A stretch of 52,071 nucleotides of DNA from Planctomycetota bacterium (GTDB taxonomy: Bacteria > Planctomycetota > MHYJ01 > JACQXL01 > JACQZI01), in NCBI GenBank assembly GCA_016207825.1, contig JACQZI010000002.1:1-52071 (forward strand). Reading direction: 5' to 3'. Below are positions 22,666-31,634 of the stretch, piece after piece. Made by a program: the position numbers and the translations under genes. The notes beneath the pieces are model-generated. The model worked only from the letters and a program-made list of their open reading frames with translations. It was not told the origin of the DNA and searched no databases. The stretch's first letter is position 1; each line of letters starts with the position of its first letter.

Positions 22666-24915
22666 TTACAAGAGATTTAACGGGTCGATATCCAGCGTCA
22701 GTCTTATTGACTTGGAAGTGCTGTTAAAATCTTTCCGATAAACATGATAAAGTTTATGGATAAAATCGGCGGTTTTGGATTTAATTACAATCTGCCACCT
22801 GTAATGATTCTTTATCCGTTCCCAAGGGCACGGAGCGGGGCCTAATATCTCAATATCTTTGTCATCACCGATAAATTCTTTTATCTTCCCCGCTAATTGT
22901 TTTCCGTAAACTTCCGTTTTGGCTTCATCTTTCCCTTCCATCAAAATGCGCAAAAGGTGGCTGTAAGGCGGGTAAAGAAAAGCTTTCCGGTATTTCAACT
23001 CCTCAGCCGCAAATGAACGGTAATCATGACGGCTGGCGTGGATAATGCTGTAATGCTGGGGATTGACTGTTTGGACGATTACCCGCCCGCCTTTTGCTCC
23101 CCGGCCGGTCCGGCCGGCGACTTGCGTAATCAACTGGAATGTCCTCTCTGCCGAACGGAAATCCTTCAGGTACAATGCGGTATCCGCTGAAATTATGCCG
23201 ACCAGAGTGACATTCGGAAAATCCAGACCCTTGGCAACCATCTGCGTCCCGACTAATATATCGGTTTCGCCTTTCCACAATGCATCAAGAGCTTCTTTAC
23301 CTGACTGGCGCAAGCGCATGATATCACTATCCACCCTATTTATTCTTGAAACCGACTTGGTTTCTTTAGGGTTAAATATTTTATTGATATATTCCTCCAC
23401 CCGTTCTGTTCCGCTGCCGAGTTTTTTCAGGTTCGGATAGGCGCATTCGGGGCAAATCTCCGGCAAATCCGTTTCCGTATTGCAATGATGGCATATCATC
23501 CGGTTAATCTTTTTGTGATAAGTCAACGCCGTCCGGCAATGCTTGCACCTGACTATATGTTTGCATTTCGGGCAGGTCACCAGCGTAATATACCCGCGCC
23601 GGTTAAGGAACAGAATCACCTGCTCTTTTTCTTTAAGCGATTCCTTGATGGCCAGCTCCAATGGCTTGGAAATAACCAGCGTATTATCCTTCTCACCCTT
23701 CTGCTGGGTCATATCAACTATTTCGACTGCCGGCAAGGGGCGGTTCTCGATTCTTTCCGGGATCTCAAGGTAACAAAAACTTCCGGTTTGCGCGAAATAG
23801 TATGCTTCCAAAGAAGGCGTGGCGGAACCGAGAATAACCGTTGCTCTTTCAATTTCCGCCCTTTTTACGGCGACGTCGCGCGTGTTATAGCGCGGCGTGC
23901 TTTCCTGCTTGAATGAGGTTTCGTGCTCTTCATCAATCACAATTATGCCAAGATTCTTGGTCGGGGCGAATATTGCCGAACGCGCACCGATTACCACGTC
24001 GATCTCTCCGTTCCTGATATTATGCCATTGCTTGGCTCGCTGCCCCTCTGTCATGTAACTATGCAAAACCGCGATACGATCAAAACGACGGCGGAAACGG
24101 CTGACGGCTTGGGGTGTAAGCGAGATTTCAGGCACCAGCACAATCGCCTGTTTATTATTCTTTATCGCTTCGGCTATTACCTGGAGATATACTTCGGTCT
24201 TCCCGCTGCCGGTAATGCCGTGGAGCAAAAACGTATCGGACTTGTTTTTGGCGAGCGAATCTTTTATCTTGCTTATCGCATCAGCCTGTGCAGGTGTCGG
24301 AGGAAACGGTTGTTCCTTGGTTACAGAACCGGAAAGATATGAATCAAACAAGATATCTCTTTTTTCCAAGCGCACCAGTTTGGCGCGCTTTAGTGAATTA
24401 ATCGGAGAAATGCTTATGCCAAGCTTTTTCTGTATTTCCTGAAATGACAGTTCTCCTCCACTGGAAATCAAAAGATTCAGGATATGCGCCTGCTTTTGGG
24501 CCTTAGGCAATCGTTTAAGTCTATCAATTTCCGGGATTATTTTATCCTGGGGCATATCTAATGCGACAAATATTCCCTGTCTGACCCCGCTTTCCTTGCG
24601 TACTCCCGCAGGTAATGTCGCCTCCAACGCCTCGCCCCAGGAGCACAGGTAATAATCAGCAATACATCTGGCAAGTTTCAGTATTGGCTCGCTTATCGGC
24701 GGGATATCCTCGATAACACCACTTAGGAACTTTATTTTATCAGATGGAATATCGGTCTTATCCGCTAAAGCCACGCAATAACCGGTCTGTATGCTGTTTC
24801 CAAAAGGCACCACCACTGCCTGCCCTATCTTCACCTTATCCTTAAGGTTATCAGGTATGCGGTAATCGAATGTCTTATCAAACGGAATCGGGAAAACTAT
24901 TTGCGCATATGTCAT
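22666..24915 (-). CDS. priA: Primosomal replication restart helicase PriA
   Basis: This 749-residue superfamily 2 3'-5' helicase reloads the replisome at stalled forks. The N-terminal DNA-binding domain (VFPIPFDKTFDYRIP) is followed by Walker A in LLHGITGSGKTEVYLQVI, DEEH (IVIDEEHETSFKQ), and the zinc-binding cysteines CPKCKHIVRCKHC...CHHCNTE...CPECAYP. The helicase C-terminal motifs are ILVGTQMVAKGLDFPNVTLVGI and QVAGRTGRG. The length is normal. The gene stands alone. Confidence 0.97.
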   Translation of the reverse strand: MTYAQIVFPIPFDKTFDYRIPDNLKDKVKIGQAVVVPFGNSIQTGYCVALADKTDIPSDKIKFLSGVIEDIPPISEPILKLARCIADYYLCSWGEALEATLPAGVRKESGVRQGIFVALDMPQDKIIPEIDRLKRLPKAQKQAHILNLLISSGGELSFQEIQKKLGISISPINSLKRAKLVRLEKRDILFDSYLSGSVTKEQPFPPTPAQADAISKIKDSLAKNKSDTFLLHGITGSGKTEVYLQVIAEAIKNNKQAIVLVPEISLTPQAVSRFRRRFDRIAVLHSYMTEGQRAKQWHNIRNGEIDVVIGARSAIFAPTKNLGIIVIDEEHETSFKQESTPRYNTRDVAVKRAEIERATVILGSATPSLEAYYFAQTGSFCYLEIPERIENRPLPAVEIVDMTQQKGEKDNTLVISKPLELAIKESLKEKEQVILFLNRRGYITLVTCPKCKHIVRCKHCRTALTYHKKINRMICHHCNTETDLPEICPECAYPNLKKLGSGTERVEEYINKIFNPKETKSVSRINRVDSDIMRLRQSGKEALDALWKGETDILVGTQMVAKGLDFPNVTLVGIISADTALYLKDFRSAERTFQLITQVAGRTGRGAKGGRVIVQTVNPQHYSIIHASRHDYRSFAAEELKYRKAFLYPPYSHLLRILMEGKDEAKTEVYGKQLAGKIKEFIGDDKDIEILGPAPCPWERIKNHYRWQIVIKSKTADFIHKLYHVYRKDFNSTSKSIRLTLDIDPLNLL

Positions 24916-24925
24916 TATAGGCTTG

Positions 24926-25015
24926 CCCCGTTAGAAATTTTATCCTCTAATAGTCTATTTTATGGTAAGAGTAATTTTATTAATCACAATGCAATACCAC
25001 TTATTTCTAACGGGG
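24926..25015. repeat. Small element with perfect 13-bp inverted ends
   Basis: CCCCGTTAGAAAT (24926-24938) and ATTTCTAACGGGG (25003-25015) are perfect inverted repeats enclosing an AT-rich 64-bp core. It lies between the divergent priA and DUF457-family genes. It could be a short mobile repeat or a paired regulatory site; no gene is inside. Confidence 0.5.
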
Positions 25016-25076
25016 TCAAGAGTAATATGTTATGATTTTATTGATACCTGATTATCAGTTATTATAATGATTGCAA

Positions 25077-25634
25077 ATGAACCCCTTAACCCATTTTCTT
25101 ATCGGCTGGTCAGCGGCGAATATAGACACCCTTGAAAACCGTGACCGGATATTAGTCACTATCGGCGGAGTCCTGCCTGATATAGATTCCTTCGGCATCA
25201 TCCCGGAAATTCTTACCGATAAAAAACTGGACTGGTTTTCCCGTTACCATCATATCCTGGCGCACAATATACTGGCGGCAATTGCCGGCTTGATTATTGT
25301 CGTTTTACTGGCACGCAAGAAATTCACTACGGGCGCGCTGTTCTTCCTTGCCTTCCATATACATCTATTATGCGATATACTGGGCGGGAAAGGGCCGGAC
25401 GGATACCAGTGGCCTATCCCTTATTTATGGCCATTTTTATCCGAGCTCCAAATCACTTGGACTCATCAATGGGCATTAAATGCCTGGCCCAATTTCGCCA
25501 CAACCATATTTTTCATTATTGTGACAATCTGGCTGGCGCGCAACAAAGGATATTCATTCGTCGGCATATTTTCCCGTAAAATCGACGAGCAGATAGTTAA
25601 AACCATCCGCAAAAGGCTCACGCAACGCCATTGA
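25077..25634 (+). CDS. DUF457/YdjM-like membrane-bound hydrolase family protein
   Basis: This 185-residue protein starts at ATG 25077 (MNPLTHFLIGW); an upstream TTG at 25071 is less likely. The motifs THFLIGW, GGVLPDIDSFG, RYHHILAHNI and HIHLLCDILGGKGPDGYQWPIPYLWPF give the His/Asp pattern (H, D..D, HH..H, H...D) of the DUF457/LexA-binding-related metal-dependent membrane hydrolases such as YdjM and YfhO. Several membrane segments are present. The substrate is unknown. Confidence 0.8.
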   Translation: MNPLTHFLIGWSAANIDTLENRDRILVTIGGVLPDIDSFGIIPEILTDKKLDWFSRYHHILAHNILAAIAGLIIVVLLARKKFTTGALFFLAFHIHLLCDILGGKGPDGYQWPIPYLWPFLSELQITWTHQWALNAWPNFATTIFFIIVTIWLARNKGYSFVGIFSRKIDEQIVKTIRKRLTQRH

Positions 25635-25680
25635 TTTATATACTTGACCTTTACTCCCTCAAATTGTAGGATAAACCCCC

Positions 25681-27507
25681 ATGCTTAAGAATAAAGACCT
25701 CCGTTTAATCGGTCGGCTGTATAAATTTGCCCGGCCGTATACATCGCTGATTATCGTCACAATAATCATGATGCTCCTATATTCGGCACTTTCCACCGCG
25801 CCGATTCTGCTATTCCAGCCGTTTACGGATAAAATCGTGATTAAATCTATTGACGTCAAGGAAATCAAACTGCCGTCCGCCAAAACAAGCTGGAATCCTT
25901 TCAACAAACTGCTGGAAGGAAAGGACATGAGGGAAACGTTTAACCTGATTACCATGATTTTAATCCCACTTATTCTTCTCCTGGCTTTATTGGATTACCT
26001 AAAAGAATACCTTTACCGTTATGTAACCTTCCGGACTCTTATGGACATCCGCAATACCTTGTGCGGGCATATTATCCATATGCCCATCAGGTTCTTTAAC
26101 GATAAAAAAGCCGGCGACCTGATATCGCGCGTGACCAATGATGTGGCAACGACCCAGAGTTCTTTGGATATCCTGTTCGGCGATATTATCCTTCAACCGA
26201 CTAAAATACTCATGATATTCATCGGCATGCTGATTGTCGATTACAGGGTGGGACTATTGATTTTAGCCTGCATACCATTTTTCGCCTGGCCGATTCTGCG
26301 TATCGGGCAAAGGGTGCGCAAATTCAGGAAAGGCAGCCTTGTTAAATTAAGCGACGTGACCGAATCGATGCACCAGATGTTCACCGGTGTCCGCGTGGTC
26401 AAATCTTTCCGCATGGAAGACGAGGAAATCAAGGAATTCGCCAAGGAAAACGAGGGCTTCTTCCGCAAGATGTTGAAAGTCGCCCGCGCCCTGGCATTCA
26501 GTTCAGCTTTTGTCCATATTGCCGGCGGTGTTGCCCTGTTACTGGCTACTATCGGAGGAGGATACCTTATAAAATCCGGAATCATGTCCCTGGGAACCCT
26601 GGCAACACTGATTGTCTTTATTATGTTCCTTAATGCACCGGTTCGACTGTTTGCCAAATCTATCAATGTCATCCAGGAATCGTTAGCCGGAGCCGAGCGC
26701 ATCTTTGAACTCATGGAAATGAAACTGGAGGCGGCTGACGAAACCGGAACGATAAAAATAACCTCTCTTTCCCAGGGCATAAAATTCAACAATGTCCATT
26801 TCGCCTATGACACTGAATCGGTCTTGAGTGATATCAGTTTTTCGGTCAAGGCGGGCGAAATCGTGGCGATTGTCGGCCCGACCGGCGCGGGAAAATCCAC
26901 CATGCTCGACCTGATTGCCCGGTTTTACGACCCGCTTGAAGGCTCGATAGAAATAAACGGGATTGATTTAAGGAAAGTTGAGCGCGAGTCGCTTTTGAGC
27001 CACATCGCCATCGTCGGTCAGGAAACCTTCCTTTTCAACACCACCATCAAGGAAAATATCAGGTACGGCAAACGCGACGCGACAGACGAGGCGATAATCA
27101 ACGCCGCCAAGCTGGCGCAAATCCATGATTTTATCTCCGGACTACCTAAAGGATATGATACGGAAATCGGGGAACGCGGAGGAAAACTATCCGGAGGCGA
27201 ACGCCAACGCATTTCCATCGCCCGCGCCATATTAAAAAATCCATCTATCCTGCTGCTTGACGAGGCGACTTCGTCACTCGATTCCGAAGCCGAACGCCTG
27301 GTCCAGAATGCCCTTAATAACCTTATGAAAGAGCGCACCACCTTCGTCATCGCGCACCGGCTCTATACCGTGCAAAATGCAAATCAGATTATCGTCCTGG
27401 AAAAAGGGAAAATAGTCCAGCAAGGAATCCATCAGGAACTTATCAGCAAAGAAGGCCTTTATAAGAAATTATACGAAACACAATTTGGGAATACGAGAAG
27501 CGAATAG
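25681..27507 (+). CDS. MsbA-like ABC exporter (fused permease-ATPase)
   Basis: This 608-residue half-transporter functions as a homodimer. Six membrane segments occupy about residues 15-310. The ATPase follows, with Walker A GPTGAGKSTMLDL, Q-loop VGQETFLF, signature LSGGERQRISIARA, Walker B ILLLDEATSSLD and H-loop VIAHRL. The closest familiar type is MsbA, the lipid A-core flippase, but lipid or peptide export by related families is possible. It lies upstream of the dTDP-glucose dehydratase gene, consistent with envelope glycolipid work. Confidence 0.9.
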   Translation: MLKNKDLRLIGRLYKFARPYTSLIIVTIIMMLLYSALSTAPILLFQPFTDKIVIKSIDVKEIKLPSAKTSWNPFNKLLEGKDMRETFNLITMILIPLILLLALLDYLKEYLYRYVTFRTLMDIRNTLCGHIIHMPIRFFNDKKAGDLISRVTNDVATTQSSLDILFGDIILQPTKILMIFIGMLIVDYRVGLLILACIPFFAWPILRIGQRVRKFRKGSLVKLSDVTESMHQMFTGVRVVKSFRMEDEEIKEFAKENEGFFRKMLKVARALAFSSAFVHIAGGVALLLATIGGGYLIKSGIMSLGTLATLIVFIMFLNAPVRLFAKSINVIQESLAGAERIFELMEMKLEAADETGTIKITSLSQGIKFNNVHFAYDTESVLSDISFSVKAGEIVAIVGPTGAGKSTMLDLIARFYDPLEGSIEINGIDLRKVERESLLSHIAIVGQETFLFNTTIKENIRYGKRDATDEAIINAAKLAQIHDFISGLPKGYDTEIGERGGKLSGGERQRISIARAILKNPSILLLDEATSSLDSEAERLVQNALNNLMKERTTFVIAHRLYTVQNANQIIVLEKGKIVQQGIHQELISKEGLYKKLYETQFGNTRSE

Positions 27508-27588
27508 CAAGAATCGGGTAGCCAGGGAATTAATTTTATCCCTCGCTACTCACTACACACTACTCGATACTTAATAGGAGGGCTATCT

Positions 27589-28596
27589 GTGAGAAGAATT
27601 TTGGTAACCGGCGGCTGCGGGTTTATCGGCTCGAATTTTATCCATTATATGCTGAAACGCCATGGCGATATTTCCATCATCAATCTTGACCTTTTGACTT
27701 ATGCCGGCAACCCGGAAAATCTGAAAGGTATCGCAAAAGACAGAAGATATACATTTATAAAAGGCGATATTGCCGATGGGAAACTCGTGGAAAGCATCCT
27801 GAAGCGTAGGGTAGACGCCATCGTAAACTTTGCCGCGGAAAGCCATGTCGACCGGAGCATCCATAATCCGGCGGTATTCCTCGCCACCAATATCCTTGGC
27901 ACGCAAAGATTGCTGGAATCCGCCATGAAATACCGCGTTTCCAGATTTCTCCAGATTTCGACCGATGAAGTGTACGGTTCGCTTAATCCAAAAGAGCCGG
28001 CCTTCACGGAAAAGCATCACCTTGAGCCTTCCAGCCCTTATTCAGCCAGCAAGACCTCGGCGGATTTATTGGTCAAGGCGTATGAAAAAACCTTCGGTTA
28101 TAAAGCAATCATTACCAGGAGCAGCAATAATTACGGGCCATATCAGTTCCCGGAAAAGGTAATACCATTATTCATCACCAACGCGCTGGAAGGAAAACCC
28201 CTGCCCCTTTACGGAGACGGTAAAAATGTCCGCGACTGGATTTACGTGGAAGATAATTGCGAAGCAATCGACCTCGTTCTCCGCAAAGGCAAACCGGGAG
28301 AAATTTACAATATCGGAGGACAATGCGAACGGCAGAATATCGAAATCACCAAGACCATCTTGAGTGAATTAGGCAAACCCGAATCGCTCATAAAACACGT
28401 CAAAGACCGTCCCGGCCATGACCGCCGGTACGCCCTGGACGTCTCCAAGATAAAAAAGGAACTCGGCTGGGAACCGCTTTACACCTTTGAACAAGGCATC
28501 CGTAAAACCATCAGGTGGTACCAGGATAACCGGGAATGGTGGAAACGGGTAAAAAGCGGAGAGTATCTGAAGTACTACAAAAAACACTACGGGTAA
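27589..28596 (+). CDS. rfbB: dTDP-glucose 4,6-dehydratase
   Basis: This 335-residue extended SDR enzyme converts dTDP-glucose to dTDP-4-keto-6-deoxyglucose, for rhamnose and other deoxysugars. It starts at GTG 27589 behind AGGAGG. The NAD motif is VTGGCGFIGSNF. STDEVYGSL holds the Thr-Asp-Glu catalytic residues, and YSASKTSADLLV has the Tyr-x3-Lys pair. RSSNNYGPYQFPEKVIPLF and GDGKNVRDWIYVEDNC are typical of RfbB. The other rhamnose genes are not in this window. Confidence 0.95.
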   Translation: MRRILVTGGCGFIGSNFIHYMLKRHGDISIINLDLLTYAGNPENLKGIAKDRRYTFIKGDIADGKLVESILKRRVDAIVNFAAESHVDRSIHNPAVFLATNILGTQRLLESAMKYRVSRFLQISTDEVYGSLNPKEPAFTEKHHLEPSSPYSASKTSADLLVKAYEKTFGYKAIITRSSNNYGPYQFPEKVIPLFITNALEGKPLPLYGDGKNVRDWIYVEDNCEAIDLVLRKGKPGEIYNIGGQCERQNIEITKTILSELGKPESLIKHVKDRPGHDRRYALDVSKIKKELGWEPLYTFEQGIRKTIRWYQDNREWWKRVKSGEYLKYYKKHYG

Positions 28597-28636
28597 ATGC
28601 TTTTCACCGCAAAGACGCAAAGAGCGCAGAGAAAAT

Positions 28637-29431
28637 CTATTTCTTTCCAACAATCTCCAGATGCCCTGCCGAGCCAAGAAGTGTTTCTTCTGAATTGAGT
28701 TTCAGCTCCAACTCCAACAGCCGTTTGAAAGCGTCTTTGTCTTTGAGTATTTCGCTGTTCGCTCTCACCGGCAATACCGGCTTACCGATAAGCGATACCA
28801 CCTCGAATCCTTTCCGGCTAAACAGGTTCCGCAATTCATCCGGCGTGAAATAATGCAAGAGATGCTGTTCTTCTTCTTTCCGGGTAAACCAGTTGGTCTC
28901 GCCGGTTTTCACCAATTTTTCCAATCCATCCAACTCATTCTGTTCTATGAACACCCTAAGCCCGCCGAACCTGTTATCAACCGATGCGATAAATAATCCC
29001 TTTGGCTTTAGAATCCGGTAACATTCTTTAACTGCCTTGGGCGGATTATCACAGCATGACAAAGGGTCGCCTTCGGCCAAGACCAGGCTAAACGATTCAG
29101 GATTAAAAGATGAAAGGTCGCAGATATCCGCCTTGGCAAAACTAATCTTTCCAGAAAAACCTGCCTCATCCGCTTTTCGCTTTGCCACATCAAGCATCTT
29201 CTGGGAGATATCGGCAAGCGTTACTTCAAATCCTGATTTGGCGAGTTTCAGCGCCCAGTTTCCCGTCCCGCCGCCGATATCTAGAATCTTACGACCCTCC
29301 AAGCGCGGCAGGTATTTCTTTATATTATTCCAGGTAACGGCATTATAAAATTCCCAGTAGGCGTCTTTGTATGAATCGTCATACTGATGCGCCACCCGGT
29401 CATAATATGTTTCACACGAAGATTTATTCAT
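28637..29431 (-). CDS. Class I SAM-dependent methyltransferase
   Basis: This 264-residue cytosolic protein has motif I KILDIGGGTGNWALKLAKSG, followed by VTLADISQKMLDVAKRKADEAG and an ICDLSSF acidic loop typical of UbiE/BioC-type methyltransferases. YFTPDELRNLFSRKGFEVVSLIGKP is the usual C-terminal fold part. It is oriented opposite to its neighbours and its substrate is unknown. The 3' intergenic base pairs (28605-28635) carry ACCGCAAAGACGCAAAG, an interspersed repeat. Confidence 0.88.
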   Translation of the reverse strand: MNKSSCETYYDRVAHQYDDSYKDAYWEFYNAVTWNNIKKYLPRLEGRKILDIGGGTGNWALKLAKSGFEVTLADISQKMLDVAKRKADEAGFSGKISFAKADICDLSSFNPESFSLVLAEGDPLSCCDNPPKAVKECYRILKPKGLFIASVDNRFGGLRVFIEQNELDGLEKLVKTGETNWFTRKEEEQHLLHYFTPDELRNLFSRKGFEVVSLIGKPVLPVRANSEILKDKDAFKRLLELELKLNSEETLLGSAGHLEIVGKK

Positions 29432-29565
29432 AATCTTGAATCCTTATGGAAATTTTATTATAGTGATAGCGGTGTAAAAATCCACAAATTTAGATGATAA
29501 GTTAATAGGTTGATAAGGCGACAAATCTTATCAACTTACAATCTTATTATCGTATAAACTTAACA

Positions 29566-30432
29566 ATGAGATACAAAGGAAATATAATCCGGCCGCCCAG
29601 CGAAGCGGACAGTTATCTTCTGCAGATAACCTACGGCTGTTCGCATAATAAATGCGCCTTCTGCGGGACCTACGACCAGAAATTCCGCGTGCGGGCGATG
29701 GATGATATCCTGACCGATATCGCCATGGCGCATAAATACATCCCGCATACCCGGCGGGTATTCCTGTGTGACGGCGATGCCATGATTTTGCCCAATAAAA
29801 GTCTCGTTCAGATTCTTAAGGCGCTCAACATGGCTTTCCCAAATTTGCAACGGGTCGGCATCTACGCCAACGCCCGCGATATCATAAAGAAATCCGATGC
29901 GGAACTGAAAGAACTCTCTGATAATAAACTGACTATCGGTTACCTTGGGTTGGAAAGCGGCAATGACGAAATACTGAAGAGGGTCAACAAAGGCGCCACC
30001 GCCGAGGATATGGTCAATGCCGTGCGCAAAGCGCAGGTCAACGGAATCAAGATGTCCGTCATCGGATTAATCGGACTGGGCGGACACGAATTATCCAAGG
30101 AACACGCCATCGATACCGCCAAGGCGGTGAATTCGATGAACCCGCGTTACTTCAGCCTCCTTACATTGATGATAGTTCCCGGAACGCCGCTGGCAAAGGA
30201 CTATGAATCCGGTAAGTTCAAACTGCCCGAAGCGGAAGATATGGTAAAGGAAATAAGACTGGTCGTGGCAAACATGGATACCGAGCATACGATATTCCGG
30301 GCAAACCACGCATCCAATTACGCACCGCTGGCCGGCACGTTTAATAAGGATAAGAAACGCCTGCTCGAAGAGATTGATAAGTATCTGGAAGGCGAATACG
30401 ATTATCGTCCGGAATTCCTGAGGGGATTATAA
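29566..30432 (+). CDS. Radical SAM protein (housekeeping-type)
   Basis: This 288-residue protein has the motif YGCSHNKCAFCGTYDQKFRVR (Cx4Cx2C spacing, as in this broad family), then VGIYANARDI, GYLGLESGNDEILKRVNKG and SVIGLIGLGG. It resembles the widely conserved Elp3/HemN-like rSAM proteins of unknown substrate. It has no SPASM domain and sits well apart from the rSAM locus at 1-20 kb, so I do not link them. It is divergent from the methyltransferase gene. Confidence 0.88.
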   Translation: MRYKGNIIRPPSEADSYLLQITYGCSHNKCAFCGTYDQKFRVRAMDDILTDIAMAHKYIPHTRRVFLCDGDAMILPNKSLVQILKALNMAFPNLQRVGIYANARDIIKKSDAELKELSDNKLTIGYLGLESGNDEILKRVNKGATAEDMVNAVRKAQVNGIKMSVIGLIGLGGHELSKEHAIDTAKAVNSMNPRYFSLLTLMIVPGTPLAKDYESGKFKLPEAEDMVKEIRLVVANMDTEHTIFRANHASNYAPLAGTFNKDKKRLLEEIDKYLEGEYDYRPEFLRGL

Positions 30433-30482
30433 AACAACAGGATTAAACGGATTTATCCGATTAATCTGTGTAATCTGCGGTT

Positions 30483-31532
30483 TTATTTCTTAATATACTG
30501 CTTATGCATTAGCTGATCGGATTCGTCTTTCAACTCCGAGCAAAATCCGGCATCATTTTCCAGCTTCATAACCGCGTTTCCGCTGATTTTCTGTTCGTTC
30601 GCCTTGCCTTTTTCCATCTCCTTCATAAAATCGCTCACCGCATTATTGGATACAAGCTTAATTTCTCCTTTTGCCGGGTTAACGACCGACTCGCTGGCAA
30701 AGGCATTGAGCATCTTAGGATAAGCTTTCTTAAGGAGCTTGTTGGAGAGGAACAAATCCACCGAATTGATTTCTCCGTTTAAGACATAGGCAACGCCGAT
30801 AGCATCAGGGTATTGTTCAAGGAGTTTCCCAAACTCTTTTTCGTATTCGGCGCGCGCCTGTTTCATCTTTTCGTTATCCATCTCCTCGTTAAAGCTGGAT
30901 GTTTTGGAATTGCTTTCCCCGGTAATTTGGCGGGCTTTTTCTTTATATTCCGCTACATTTGCCCAGACTTCACTTTGTGCTCCTACCTGTATGGCAAGTT
31001 TCATATTTTTATCAGCTGCGATATTCGCGCTTGAACCAAACTGGGCATTTCCGGACCAACGGCTTTCTTCCACGCAGAGCGATGGGACATCCACCTTGCC
31101 AGAATGGGCGGGAATAACCAGGCTTGCCTGAATGGTTCTATCCTGCTTGCCGCCTTTTACGACATCGCCCACCTGGATAAAGAGCGGCTTATCGGAAAGA
31201 TTTTCCAGCTGGAGTGTCTGGACAGAGGCGTTTTCCAGCTCGCTCAAAACGACCTTCTTTGTTTCCAGCCCTTCTGCCAAGGTAATGTAATCAGCCGGCG
31301 GCTTTAGTTCCGGCGTGGTTCTGGATATGACAAACAGGGTCATGTTTTTATAGGTATGTGGCGCGGAAAAGGAAAGTTCCCCGTAGCCCCTGACTTCCGC
31401 GATGAACGGTTTTTGGGCATTTCCGCCCGGCACGTTTCCGTCGCTTTTCATCATCACAGCCAGCATTAACCCCATAACAACCCCAATAACTATGCCCATA
31501 AAAATCCCGACAACTATTCCACCTTTATTCAT
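30483..31532 (-). CDS. Membrane-anchored ARPP-1 (DUF6569-like) domain protein
   Basis: This 349-residue protein has one N-terminal membrane helix (GGIVVGIFMGIVIGVVMGLMLAVMM). The outer domain shows FVISRTTP, DYITLAEGLETKKVVLSE, LQLENLSDKPLFIQVGDVVKGGKQDRTIQASLVIPAHSG and SLCVEESRW, the pattern of the ARPP-1 family known from bacterial stress or signalling contexts. Residues about 190-250 are coiled-coil-like (EYKEKARQ, NEEMDNEKMKQARAEYEKEF). The biochemical role is unknown. Confidence 0.8.
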   Translation of the reverse strand: MNKGGIVVGIFMGIVIGVVMGLMLAVMMKSDGNVPGGNAQKPFIAEVRGYGELSFSAPHTYKNMTLFVISRTTPELKPPADYITLAEGLETKKVVLSELENASVQTLQLENLSDKPLFIQVGDVVKGGKQDRTIQASLVIPAHSGKVDVPSLCVEESRWSGNAQFGSSANIAADKNMKLAIQVGAQSEVWANVAEYKEKARQITGESNSKTSSFNEEMDNEKMKQARAEYEKEFGKLLEQYPDAIGVAYVLNGEINSVDLFLSNKLLKKAYPKMLNAFASESVVNPAKGEIKLVSNNAVSDFMKEMEKGKANEQKISGNAVMKLENDAGFCSELKDESDQLMHKQYIKK

Positions 31533-31634
31533 AGATGCCTCCTTTTCTCTGATATATTAGACTACACCAGCGTTGAATTATGCTAAAAAATACGCGGATA
31601 CGGGGAAAATATATTTAACAATAAACGGTTCGTT

